Below, in pieces: positions 46,524-54,455 of a stretch of DNA of 64,000 bases (positions are counted from its first letter, which is position 1; each line of letters opens with the position of its first letter). A program made the position numbers and the translations under genes. The notes under the pieces are model-generated. The model made no database searches, was not told the origin of the DNA, and saw only the letters and a list, made by a program, of their open reading frames with translations. Source of the stretch: Polaromonas sp. (GTDB lineage: Bacteria > Pseudomonadota > Gammaproteobacteria > Burkholderiales > Burkholderiaceae_C); contig JAURWY010000028.1 in the NCBI GenBank assembly GCA_030654695.1, forward strand, positions 1-64,000. Reading direction: 5' to 3'.

Positions 46524-48284
46524 TTAATCGTTAAGCGCTTGCAAAGAAGCGATGTAGGCGCGCCAGCCGCCTAAGTGAGAAATGTCTTGCGCGTCATGCA
46601 AAGCCTCGGCTTCACAGACAAAGCCCTGCACGCTGCTGCCATCGGCCAACGTCAAAGTTCCGATACCCAAGGGCGCAGGTATCAAGGCCACAAAAGAGCC
46701 GTAATGCTGCAGCGGCATGTCCCAGACTTCCAGCGCGATGGCACTTCCTTGACCCGCCGCCACGCGCAGCAAACCCGGCTTGGGCGGTGTTGTGCCCGGC
46801 AGCGCATACAAGCGATAGTCGGCCGCCGTGCTGGCCGTGCTAACCAAGCTGGCACCGCGCTCTGTGAGTTGGCTGTTCAGCGGCATGCCCGACAAATGCG
46901 CACCGACCACGGCCACGCGCACGCTTCCCTGGTTGCTGGCCTTCATGGTCAAGCCCTTGATCGGTTGCGGCGCTGGCAGCGGCAATCCGGTTGCGCCCTG
47001 GGTCAAGCCCGTGAGGTGGTGGTAACGCTGGCCGAGTTCGGCGAGTTGCCAGTCACTGCCGCAGCGGCCAATCAAGGTGATGCCAAAAGGCAAGCCATCA
47101 GCCCGCATGGCGCTCGGTACCGAGAGCGCTGCATAGTCCAGCAAATTCACAAAGTTGGTGTACTCGCCCAGGCGGCGATTCAGCTCCACCGGAATTTGCA
47201 ACATCGACGCCACGCTGTAGTGCGTCGGTGCGGTGGGCACCAGCAACAAATCGATGTCGGCCCACAAGGCATCAGCCCGCTGGCCGAGCAGTTTGAGTTG
47301 GCTTTGCGCGTCAAACAAGTCGGCCGCGCTGTATTGGCGACCTTGCGCGATGATGCTGCGCACCGGCTCGATCACCTCAGCTTCATGCTGATCAAAAAAG
47401 GGCCGAATAGCGGCGTAGCGTTCGGCCACCAGCGCGCTGCCGTAGAGCAACTGCGCCGCTTGCTTGAAAGGCGCGAAGTCGAGTGGCACGGCGCTGCCGC
47501 CCATGCCTTGCAAGCGCTGCACGGCATCGCTGAAAGCCGCTTCGGCCAGCGCATCGCCATAAAATTCGAGCTGGTCTGGCACGCCGAATGTGAAGCTTGC
47601 GGGAAAGGCCTCGCTGGCCAAGGTCAGCTGGCGCGAATAAGCGTCCAGCGGGTCGTGGCCCATGGCGCTTTCAAGCACTTGCACGGCCGTGGCCACGGTG
47701 CAGGCAAAGATAGACACACAGTCAACGCTTTGTGCAGCGGGCAAGACACCGCGCGTGCTGATGAGTCCACGCGACGGCTTCAAGCCGACGATGTTGTTCA
47801 GCCCTGCCGGCACGCGGCCCGAACCGGCGGTGTCTGTGCCCAATGAAAAATCAACCTGCCCTGTGGCCACCACATAGGCCGAGCCAGAGCTTGAACCGCC
47901 AGAGACATAAGCCGGGTTAAACGCATTCGGCACCGCTCCATATGGAGAGCGGGTGCCGTTCAGACCGCAGGCGAATTGATCTAAGTTGGTCTTGCCAAGC
48001 AGCGCTGCACCAGCTTGGAGCAGCTGCTGCACCACTTGCGCGCTGGCATCGGCCTCAAAAGCGAAAGCTGGGCAGCCGGCAGTGGTGACATTGCCAGCGA
48101 CGTCCATGTTGTCTTTCACCGCAAACCGCAGTCCGGCCAAAGGCTGGACTGCCAGAGCTGATGCCGCGGTGCTGCTCACCAATGGCACCGTGAGCTGGTG
48201 AATCCAGGCGCAGTTTGGGTCTGCTAAAACCTGCCCTGCAGGGTCTGCGTTAGAAGCGAAATCCGAGCTTGATTCAGTGATCAT
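46524..48284 (-). CDS. atzF: Allophanate hydrolase
   Basis: Hydrolyses allophanate to ammonia and carbon dioxide. The 586-residue product has an N-terminal amidase domain with K57 (FAVKDNMDVAG), S131 (SGGSSSGSA) and nucleophile S155 (TAGSGRVPA), and a C-terminal domain from ~460 (VRVAVVGAHLSGMPLN, LEVWDMPLQHYGSFVALIP) that in AtzF and the yeast enzyme completes the second decarboxylation step. No urea carboxylase gene is adjacent, so allophanate must come from another route, here probably AtzEGH. First gene of the operon, about 30 bp downstream of the GntR-type palindrome. Confidence 0.92.
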   Translation of the reverse strand: MITESSSDFASNADPAGQVLADPNCAWIHQLTVPLVSSTAASALAVQPLAGLRFAVKDNMDVAGNVTTAGCPAFAFEADASAQVVQQLLQAGAALLGKTNLDQFACGLNGTRSPYGAVPNAFNPAYVSGGSSSGSAYVVATGQVDFSLGTDTAGSGRVPAGLNNIVGLKPSRGLISTRGVLPAAQSVDCVSIFACTVATAVQVLESAMGHDPLDAYSRQLTLASEAFPASFTFGVPDQLEFYGDALAEAAFSDAVQRLQGMGGSAVPLDFAPFKQAAQLLYGSALVAERYAAIRPFFDQHEAEVIEPVRSIIAQGRQYSAADLFDAQSQLKLLGQRADALWADIDLLLVPTAPTHYSVASMLQIPVELNRRLGEYTNFVNLLDYAALSVPSAMRADGLPFGITLIGRCGSDWQLAELGQRYHHLTGLTQGATGLPLPAPQPIKGLTMKASNQGSVRVAVVGAHLSGMPLNSQLTERGASLVSTASTAADYRLYALPGTTPPKPGLLRVAAGQGSAIALEVWDMPLQHYGSFVALIPAPLGIGTLTLADGSSVQGFVCEAEALHDAQDISHLGGWRAYIASLQALND

Positions 48285-48313
48285 GAGCGTTGCACCAACT
48301 TAAGGCATCCATA

Positions 48314-48325
48314 CTTGTATACAAG
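48314..48325. promoter_or_regulatory. GntR-type operator CTTGTATACAAG
   Basis: A perfect 12-bp palindrome located 30 bp upstream of the atzF start. Its core TTGTATACAA fits the TNGTNNACNA consensus of FCD-type GntR regulators, and such a regulator is the last gene of the same operon. It shares the GTATAC centre with the site in the other GntR-linked cluster of this window. Binding is inferred. Confidence 0.65.
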
Positions 48326-48375
48326 GATCAATGCAAATGCTGTGCCACGCAGAGGGCGGCGTTTTCCGCGCTCTG

Positions 48376-48418
48376 AAAAAGGAAGGCCAGACGCAGGCTC
48401 ACGCCCGGTCTGGCCTTC
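48376..48418 (-). terminator. Rho-independent terminator of the lipoprotein operon
   Basis: GAAGGCCAGAC and GTCTGGCCTTC form an 11-bp perfect stem with a 15-nt loop. On the minus strand it is followed within a few bases by five Ts. It lies about 30 bp after the glycine-zipper lipoprotein gene, the right place to end the BON/lipoprotein transcript before the atz operon promoter. Confidence 0.75.
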
Positions 48419-48449
48419 TGATCACAAGCGCGCTGAGGCGCTTACTTGC

Positions 48450-48677
48450 TTACTTCTTCGCGGCTTCGTTACCGATGATGCCGCCGATGGCCGCACCACC
48501 CAATGTGCCGATCGTGCTACCGCCCGTCAGGATGGAGCCAGAGATAGCACCAATGCCAGCACCCGCTGCGGTGTTCTGTTGGCGCGGGGAAATCCCCGCG
48601 CAACCCACGAGACCCATCGACACAACCAGAGAGAGTGCGGTCAAAGCGCGACCGGAGACGCTGCGGGCGGTGCTCAT
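48450..48677 (-). CDS. Glycine-zipper lipoprotein (OsmB-like)
   Basis: A 75-residue lipoprotein. The signal peptide ends in the lipobox LVGC (cysteine near residue 26), and the mature part is a glycine-zipper (GAGIGAISGSILTGGS, then GTLGGAAIGGIIGNEAAKK) as in OsmB and related outer-membrane stress lipoproteins. Its start overlaps the BON-domain gene stop by 4 bp (ATGA), so they are translated together. Probably part of an envelope-stress response. Confidence 0.85.
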   Translation of the reverse strand: MSTARSVSGRALTALSLVVSMGLVGCAGISPRQQNTAAGAGIGAISGSILTGGSTIGTLGGAAIGGIIGNEAAKK

Positions 48678-48985
48678 TTGAGCCTCAAATCATTGCTGAC
48701 AGCGGTGACGCCGCTGACACCTTTGGCAACGGCACCAGCGCGCTCCATGCTGGCGCGCGTGCTGACAAAACCGCTGAGCTGAACCCTGCCTTTGAAGGTT
48801 TCAACATTGATTTCCGACGATTTGAGAGTTGGCTCTTGGTAGATGGCGGTCTTGACCCGCGCGGTGATGGTCGTGTCATCGATATATTGGCCAGCCGTCT
48901 CCTGCTGAGGTCCGCTTGCACAACCGGCCAACAGCGCAAAGGCACTGGCGGCCACGATGACAGAGAGGCGAAAGAGGTGTTTCAT
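48674..48985 (-). CDS. BON domain lipoprotein
   Basis: A 103-residue secreted lipoprotein. The signal peptide ends at LLAGC (cysteine near residue 22), followed by a single BON domain: DDTTITARVKTAIYQEP, SSEINVETFKGRVQLSGFV and a final ERAGAVAKGVSGVTAVSND. BON proteins such as OsmY and DolP bind phospholipid in the periplasm. The ATG with AAGGA upstream is preferred over a 24-codon upstream extension. First gene of a two-gene operon with the glycine-zipper lipoprotein. Confidence 0.88.
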   Translation of the reverse strand: MKHLFRLSVIVAASAFALLAGCASGPQQETAGQYIDDTTITARVKTAIYQEPTLKSSEINVETFKGRVQLSGFVSTRASMERAGAVAKGVSGVTAVSNDLRLK

Positions 48986-49321
48986 GGTGCATCCTTGAAA
49001 ATAGCTTGCTTTGAAGTGCCCGTGGCGAAGGTGCCCGGGTTGGCTTGCCGATGACAAAACGCGCGCATTCGGGACTTTCTCACCGGCGCTTTGCTGCGTC
49101 TTTCACCGTGATCCCATCGTTACATCTGTTGGCCTCAGCGTCTGTAGTCTAATACGCCACATTCACCTAAATTAGATATTAAATATTTAATCTTTTTTAC
49201 AATATGTTGAAACATTTGTAAGTACTTATCCGGCGTGTCCTACTGTGCGCCACGGTGCCCGCCTACAGTGCTTTGTGCGCCGGCCATTCAAGCTAGCAGC
49301 CTGACTCTGCAAAGGAAATAT
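48986..49321. other. Divergent AT-rich regulatory region
   Basis: About 335 bp between the divergent BON gene and a small conserved gene. The middle is strikingly AT-rich for this genome: it includes the perfect 14-bp palindrome ATTAAATATTTAAT at 49178-49191 followed by TCTTTTTT. No coding sequence is supported. It probably holds promoters for both directions and a protein-binding or terminator-like element. Confidence 0.6.
49196..49224 (+). promoter_or_regulatory. Candidate promoter for the small conserved gene
   Basis: TTTACA and TAAGTA are 17 nt apart, about 100 bp before the start codon, within the AT-rich region. ATGTT and AACAT form a short inverted repeat inside the spacer. The -10 match is weak. 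Confidence 0.35.
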
Positions 49322-49630
49322 ATGGCCAACTACTTACGCCCCATCGCCCTCACCGTGAACGAGCTTAGTCCGGGCCTTTTTCACTGGGCGTTGCTTGACA
49401 GCAATGACGAACGCATGGTCTTTGATCACCGCTTCATGATGGCCGAAGAGCCCTACGACTCTTTTGAAAAAGCGGCCCGCGCTGGCATGCTGAACTGGCT
49501 CAAATTAGCCGGCGACGACACCAAGCGCGGTCCGCGCATCGAAGTGAAGCGCACCCCTTTGGTGCCAGCGCCGGGCCCGTGGACGCCACAAGCCCAGCGC
49601 AAGACGTCCCGTGAAACCAGCACAGCATGA
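49322..49630 (+). CDS. Conserved hypothetical protein
   Basis: A 102-residue soluble protein beginning MANYLRPIALTVNELSPGLF with HWALLDSNDERMVFDHRF, a helical EKAARAGMLNWLKLAGDD, and a proline-rich tail. It has no signal peptide or membrane segment. I do not recognise a characterised family. The AAAGGAAAT sequence just upstream is a strong ribosome binding site and decides the start against a GTG- or ATG-like extension 29 codons upstream. It is likely monocistronic. Confidence 0.7.
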   Translation: MANYLRPIALTVNELSPGLFHWALLDSNDERMVFDHRFMMAEEPYDSFEKAARAGMLNWLKLAGDDTKRGPRIEVKRTPLVPAPGPWTPQAQRKTSRETSTA

Positions 49631-49653
49631 ATCGCTGACGCGACCGCGCGGCC

Positions 49654-49863
49654 TCAATATTGATTCAGCGTGCGGTGCTTGAGCGGCACATAAGGCTTCA
49701 GCTTGACAGCTTTGTCGGTGTCGTTCTGACTGCCTGGTGGAAACGGCCAACACAGCGCGGCATTCGCTTGGCGGGCATCCAGCCCACGGGCCGAGCGGAC
49801 CTCGCTTGAAGCCGCGTTGCGTGGGCTACGCTTCTGCTTTGGGGCTGGCGTCTGGTCAGTCAT
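49654..49863 (-). CDS. Small hypothetical protein
   Basis: A 69-residue basic protein with a Pro/Lys/Arg-rich N-terminus and a more ordered C-terminus (KAVKLKPYVPLKHRTLNQY). No recognisable domain or signal. No clear ribosome binding site precedes the ATG. It lies convergently 23 bp after the preceding small gene. It could be a real small gene or chance; codon composition is compatible with coding. Confidence 0.4.
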   Translation of the reverse strand: MTDQTPAPKQKRSPRNAASSEVRSARGLDARQANAALCWPFPPGSQNDTDKAVKLKPYVPLKHRTLNQY

Positions 49864-49907
49864 GTGTTTTCAATCATGTTAAATTTTCAAAGAACGCTGA
49901 TCGTCAT

Positions 49908-49927
49908 GGCGGCCTTCAACGGCCGCC
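49908..49927. terminator. Hairpin downstream of the CheB-CheR gene
   Basis: GGCGGCC and GGCCGCC form a 7-bp GC stem with a 6-nt loop, 50 bp beyond the stop codon of the minus-strand CheB-CheR gene. No T-run follows, so it is a weak terminator candidate. Confidence 0.4.
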
Positions 49928-49978
49928 GTCAGACAGCGTTGAATCAGCTGTAGGACGCAGCGGCGAGCCTGACGCGGC

Positions 49979-52621
49979 TCAGCTATATGGTGCCGTGTCA
50001 GGCTCGCTTAGATGCTTAGACGAGGTGATGTCGGTGAAGGTGATCACCACGCCATCGATCCGGTTATCCTGCGTCCGATACGGCATGATGCGCACCCGAA
50101 ACCAGCGCTTGCCTGTGGCCTCGACATCTTTCTCTTTGAAAATCAAGGTGCGCAAGACATCGGCAGCGTCACTCGACAGGTCCCCTTTCAGGTCACTGGT
50201 GAGGTCTGAAATCGGCCGGCCAATGTCGCCCGGAATCAGCTTGATGACGCTGGTGGCCCGGTTTGTGAAACGCCGGACATGCAGCAAGCGGTCTAAAAAC
50301 AGCGTGGCAATGTCGGTGCTGTTGAGCAGGTTTTCCATGTCGTCATTGGCCCGCCCAAACGCGTCGACCCGCGTTTGCAGTTCTGAATTGACCGTTTGCA
50401 GCTCTTCGTTCATCGACTGCATTTCTTCTCGCGAGGTGGTGAGCTCTTCGTTGGCCGACTGCAATTCTTCGTTGGCGGACTTGAGCTCCTCTTGCGAGGT
50501 CTGCATTTCTTCACGCGTCGCCTGATGCTCTTCGCGGGCACGTGCCAGCTCCAGCATCAGGTCTGGCACGCGGGCATCTTGGCTGGTTTCGCCCGACGCA
50601 GACGTGACCGCTTTCACCGGCACCGCCACGATGTCTGAAAAAACCACCATGAACAGGCCGTCGAACGCCTTCGGATCGTCCACTGGCTCTACGCTGATGC
50701 GAACCGTCGACCCGACGCCGTCGTCTGCCAGCGAGACCGCGTCCAGCTTGCCGGGTAATTTTTGCCTGACTGTGCGGTAAAAAAGGTCCGACAACGGTTG
50801 CCGCAAGCTTGGGCGCAACATCGCAAACAGGTTCAGGTTCGCTTTACCGGCCGGGGGCTCCAAGTATTTAGCCGTCTTGCCGCTGAAGTAAACGATGTCG
50901 CCCTGAGCCGTTGCCAGCACCGCCGTCGGCGCAAATCTTTTCATCAGCAACTGGTCTGCCAGCGTTTGTAAGCTAGGCACGACTGGCGCAACGCTGGCCG
51001 CGCGCACCGTTAGCTCTTGCGCTTTGATGCGCGCCACCGAACCCGGCAACGGGAACGCCATCCCCGCCGGCCCACGACCCTCCCCGAGCCGACGATAAAT
51101 GCGCGTCTTGGCAGCGACCGCCGCAAACAGATGGGTCGCGGCGCCGACTGTTTCAGCTGTGCCCAACACCAGGTAACCGCCGGGGTTGAGACTGGTGTGA
51201 AACATTTGCACCAATTTTTGTTGCAACTCGGATTCAAGATAAATCAACAGGTTGCGACAACTCAGCACATCCAGCTTGGCAAACGGCGGGTCGCTGGCCA
51301 AGCTTTGTGGCGCAAAAATGATCATGCTGCGGATCTCTTTGCTGACGTTGTAGCCCCCCGGCACCTTGCTGAAAAAACGCGCCAATCGCCCGGGCGAGAC
51401 ATCGCTGGCGATGTTCTCCGGATAAAAGCCGATGCGCCCTTTTTCGATCGCGTCTTTGTCCATGTCGGTGGCAAAAATCTGCAGTGTGAAGCGGGCCGCT
51501 GGCTTGAGTTCTTCCAGCGCTTCAACGAACAGAATCGCCAGCGTGTAAGCCTCTTCGCCGGTCGAACACGCCGGCACCCAAGCGCGTAGCTCACAACCTT
51601 CTGGGTGGGCGGCAAACAGCGCTGGCAGCACCTCCAGCTTGACGTGTTGCCAGACTTCCGGGTCGCGGAAAAAACAGGTTACGCCAATCAACAGTTCTTT
51701 GAACAAGAGCTCGGCTTCGACCGGGTTCTCACGCACGTATTTCACATACTCGTCAACGCCCTCAATCTGATGGATCGCCATGCGCCGTTGAATCCGCCGA
51801 TAGACCGTGCTTTTTTTGTACTCCGTGAAATCGTGTCCGGTGTGGGCGCGCACCAGAATCAGAATTTTTTCCAGTGAGTTTTGTAGTCGGTCGACCATGC
51901 GCTCATCCAGCGGCCCCGCCAACAGCGGGTGCGAAAAATAAGCCACGATTTTTTCAGGCAGTTGTTCGGCAGGCGCCACCACATCGGCCAAGCCTGAATC
52001 AACCGCGTTGCGCGGCATCGCATCAAACATGGCGCTCTCGGGCGCTTGCACAAAAACGCCACCAGCTTTTTCTTTCAGGGCGCGCAGGCCCAAGGTGCCG
52101 TCCGAGCCCATGCCCGACAAGATCACGCCGGCCGCATTGGCCTGTTGGTCCAGCGCCAGCGCGCGCAGAAAAAAATCAATCGGCAACTGCAAACCACGCG
52201 GTGTCACCGGCTTCAGCAAGTGCAAAACCCCATGCAGCAAGGTGACCTCAAAACCCGGCGGCGCCACATACACATGGTTGGCCTCAACCAAGGTGATGTC
52301 GCGCACCTGCACCACCGGCACTTGGCTGTAGCGTTGCAACAGGTCGGGCAGCAGGCTTTCTTTGACCGGGTCGAGATGCTGCACCACGACATAGGCCAAG
52401 CCACTCTTCGGCGATACATGTGAAAAAAATTGCTCCAGCGCTTCCAGCCCCCCCGCCGAAGCGCCAATGCCAATGATCGGCGTTTTGCGCCCCACCAACG
52501 GGGCCAACGTGACGCCTGAATCGACAGCGTCGGCGGCCGGAAACGGCACAGCCTCCGGCGCCGCCGCGACTGGCTCAGGAAGCTTTGGCGATCTTGGCAA
52601 GGGATGGCTCTTGTGCGTCAT
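49979..52621 (-). CDS. CheB-CheR-PAS hybrid signalling protein
   Basis: An 880-residue cytoplasmic protein fusing chemotaxis-type methylesterase and methyltransferase modules with a sensor. The CheB domain (~47-225) has GASAGGLEALEQF (S55), QHLDP (H82) and GMGSDGTLGL (D174). The CheR domain (~235-500) has FRDPEVWQHV, the SAM-binding WVPACSTGEEAYTLAILF and LSCRNLLIYL. A region with a PAS-like fold follows, then a coiled coil (~689-755, repeats of EELQSANEEL), then a C-terminal PAS domain. There is no receiver domain on CheB, and no receptor or CheA gene nearby. Such fusions act in non-chemotactic signalling. The ATG is preferred over a TTG four codons upstream. Confidence 0.92.
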   Translation of the reverse strand: MTHKSHPLPRSPKLPEPVAAAPEAVPFPAADAVDSGVTLAPLVGRKTPIIGIGASAGGLEALEQFFSHVSPKSGLAYVVVQHLDPVKESLLPDLLQRYSQVPVVQVRDITLVEANHVYVAPPGFEVTLLHGVLHLLKPVTPRGLQLPIDFFLRALALDQQANAAGVILSGMGSDGTLGLRALKEKAGGVFVQAPESAMFDAMPRNAVDSGLADVVAPAEQLPEKIVAYFSHPLLAGPLDERMVDRLQNSLEKILILVRAHTGHDFTEYKKSTVYRRIQRRMAIHQIEGVDEYVKYVRENPVEAELLFKELLIGVTCFFRDPEVWQHVKLEVLPALFAAHPEGCELRAWVPACSTGEEAYTLAILFVEALEELKPAARFTLQIFATDMDKDAIEKGRIGFYPENIASDVSPGRLARFFSKVPGGYNVSKEIRSMIIFAPQSLASDPPFAKLDVLSCRNLLIYLESELQQKLVQMFHTSLNPGGYLVLGTAETVGAATHLFAAVAAKTRIYRRLGEGRGPAGMAFPLPGSVARIKAQELTVRAASVAPVVPSLQTLADQLLMKRFAPTAVLATAQGDIVYFSGKTAKYLEPPAGKANLNLFAMLRPSLRQPLSDLFYRTVRQKLPGKLDAVSLADDGVGSTVRISVEPVDDPKAFDGLFMVVFSDIVAVPVKAVTSASGETSQDARVPDLMLELARAREEHQATREEMQTSQEELKSANEELQSANEELTTSREEMQSMNEELQTVNSELQTRVDAFGRANDDMENLLNSTDIATLFLDRLLHVRRFTNRATSVIKLIPGDIGRPISDLTSDLKGDLSSDAADVLRTLIFKEKDVEATGKRWFRVRIMPYRTQDNRIDGVVITFTDITSSKHLSEPDTAPYS

Positions 52622-52768
52622 GTTTGGATACAAATAAAAGGCCTAGGCAGAGAAAGTCGAACGTAATCTGTTGTCAAGGAATTCACAAGAGAGCAACGGC
52701 CCAAAAATGGCTCAGAAAAGCTCCCAAAAATTCCAAAGTAACAATTCGTTAAATTCGTTTAAAAATCA

Positions 52769-52797
52769 TTGCCAAAAAATGGACGATAGTTTATAAA
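52769..52797 (+). promoter_or_regulatory. Predicted sigma-70 promoter of the PAS gene
   Basis: TTGCCA and TATAAA are separated by 17 nt, about 95 bp upstream of the PAS-protein start, in the AT-rich gap between two divergent signalling genes. A direct repeat of AATTCGTT (52743-52750 and 52752-52759, period 9) lies just upstream and could be a binding site shared by both genes. Confidence 0.55.
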
Positions 52798-52890
52798 TAG
52801 CCCTGAAGCTTGTGAGCGTTGAGCGGCACTAACGGCGCCAAGTCCTACTGATTTGGGACTGCCCAGGAATACTCATAAAGGAAGTTTCAA

Positions 52891-53490
52891 ATGGCCAGTT
52901 ATTCGGAGCCAGACACACAGTTACGTCGTGAAGCGCTACAGCGTTTACCGCATAAAAATTTGTGGGGCGTGCCCGCTGGCGACATGGACCAGCGTCGACT
53001 CGTGCACGAGTTGCAAGTGCATCAAATTGAACTCGAAATTCAAAACGAAGAGCTCACACAAACGCTGACCGAGGTCAATGCCCTGCGCGCCAAATACCTC
53101 GACCTCTACGACTTCGCGCCGGTCGGCTACTTCACACTCGACACCCAGGGCAACATCGTTGAGCTCAACTTGCGGGCCGCCAAACTGCTGAACCAAGAAC
53201 GCTCGCGACTGGTTGGCAGACCCCTGCGTGAGTTTTTTGACCCGCAGACCTTGCCCCGGATCGATGCGTTTTTAACCACCGCCGAATACAGCAACGACGA
53301 AATTTTCGCGGAGGCCTTGCAGTCACTGCGCAGCAAAACCATGTTGCTGCCGATGTACATGAACGCACAGGCCCGTGCTTTCGTCGATCCGCAGTGCGGT
53401 CAAAAAAGAATTCAATTGGTGCTGATGGATGTCACAGCCCTGAAAATTGCCACCGACGATGTGGCGAGAGTCATCACCCACACTGCATAA
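52891..53490 (+). CDS. PAS domain-containing protein
   Basis: A 199-residue soluble sensor-like protein. The N-terminus has RLVHELQVHQIELEIQNEEL, a coiled coil typical of proteins found beside CheB-CheR hybrids. A PAS fold follows at ~75-190: YLDLYDFAPVGYFTLDTQGN, IVELNLRAAKLLNQERSRLV and the final LVLMDVTALK. There is no output domain, so it must pass its signal by protein-protein contact. It is divergent from the CheB-CheR-PAS gene and probably its partner. An AAAGGAAG site precedes the ATG. Confidence 0.85.
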   Translation: MASYSEPDTQLRREALQRLPHKNLWGVPAGDMDQRRLVHELQVHQIELEIQNEELTQTLTEVNALRAKYLDLYDFAPVGYFTLDTQGNIVELNLRAAKLLNQERSRLVGRPLREFFDPQTLPRIDAFLTTAEYSNDEIFAEALQSLRSKTMLLPMYMNAQARAFVDPQCGQKRIQLVLMDVTALKIATDDVARVITHTA

Positions 53491-53526
53491 ACTCTGTCAT
53501 GGTCGCTCGCAGTGACGGATTTTTTC

Positions 53527-54348
53527 TCAGTCTTTGCGGGCGCGCTCGTAAATCGGCAGCACCCTTGGCAGATTGCGCTCAATGTCTGCAATGCGGGTAT
53601 TGCCCGCCGGGTGCGTGCTGAGCCATTGCGGCGGCGCGCCTTGACTGCTGGCCGCCATTTTTTGCCACAGCGTGATGCCGGCACGCGGGTCATAGCCGGC
53701 ACGCGCTGCCAGTTCCAGCCCCACCAAGTCAGCCTCTGACTCGTCAGACCGGCTGAAGGTCATGTTCAACAGTTGCACGCCGTAGTTAGCCACCGTGCGG
53801 CCCACATCCCCCAGCCCCAGCAACTGCGACAACACGCCCGCACCCATGCTGGTAGCGGCGCTCTTGCCCATGCGTGCGCGCGCGTGCTCGCGCAGGGCGT
53901 GGGCAATTTCATGGCCCATGATCTGCGCCACCTCGTCGTCGGTGAGTTGCAGCTGTTCCAGAATGCCCGTGTAAAAAACGATTTTGCCGCCCGGCATGCA
54001 AAACGCATTGATCTGCTTGCTGCCGATCAGGTTGACCTCCCACTTCCACGTCTTGGCGCGCGGGTTCCACTCGTTGGTGAACGGAATCAGGCGCTGGGCG
54101 ATGCGGCGCAGGCGGATCACTTGTGGGTGGTCTGGCCCACCCAAAGCTTTTTTGCTGGCCGCCTGCATCAAAATTTCACTGTATTGCTTGACGGCCGAGG
54201 CTTCAATGTCGTCGGCCGGCACCAGTCGGGCAAAGCCGGAGTTGCCACCCACATCGACGCCTTCGCGCTGCGCGACGGCAACGCCAGGCAGCGCCAGTGT
54301 CGCTGCCAGCAAGGCCGTCGACCAACGCAAGCGCCATGTCATCGCCAT
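53527..54348 (-). CDS. M48 family metalloprotease
   Basis: A ~273-residue periplasmic zinc protease. After a signal peptide (LRWSTALLAATLALPGVAVAQ) come NAFCMPGGKIVFYTGIL, the zinc motif GHEIAHALREH and the third ligand in SRSDESEADLVGLELAARAGYDP, then WLSTHPAGNTRIADIE. The layout is that of BepA/LoiP-type proteins that process or control outer-membrane proteins. The start given places the signal peptide at the N-terminus; ATGs 15 and 25 codons upstream are possible but lack ribosome binding sites. Confidence 0.88.
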   Translation of the reverse strand: MAMTWRLRWSTALLAATLALPGVAVAQREGVDVGGNSGFARLVPADDIEASAVKQYSEILMQAASKKALGGPDHPQVIRLRRIAQRLIPFTNEWNPRAKTWKWEVNLIGSKQINAFCMPGGKIVFYTGILEQLQLTDDEVAQIMGHEIAHALREHARARMGKSAATSMGAGVLSQLLGLGDVGRTVANYGVQLLNMTFSRSDESEADLVGLELAARAGYDPRAGITLWQKMAASSQGAPPQWLSTHPAGNTRIADIERNLPRVLPIYERARKD

Positions 54349-54455
54349 GCCTGCTGAGGGCCAGAGGGTTGTTTCATTGTTCGAGTGTTCCATTGTTTGC
54401 GTGTCCGCGTCGCCGAAGGCCAATTCATGCCGTGTTCACGCCGTATTATTCCCGC

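Noticed and set aside
46575-47846. 423-codon open frame opposite atzF
   Set aside because: Biased Arg/Gln/Ala composition typical of a shadow frame; the minus strand encodes an intact allophanate hydrolase with catalytic residues.
40861-48284. Naming the operon a cyanuric acid degradation pathway
   Set aside because: No ring-opening AtzD-type enzyme is present in the window, so only the lower pathway is supported.
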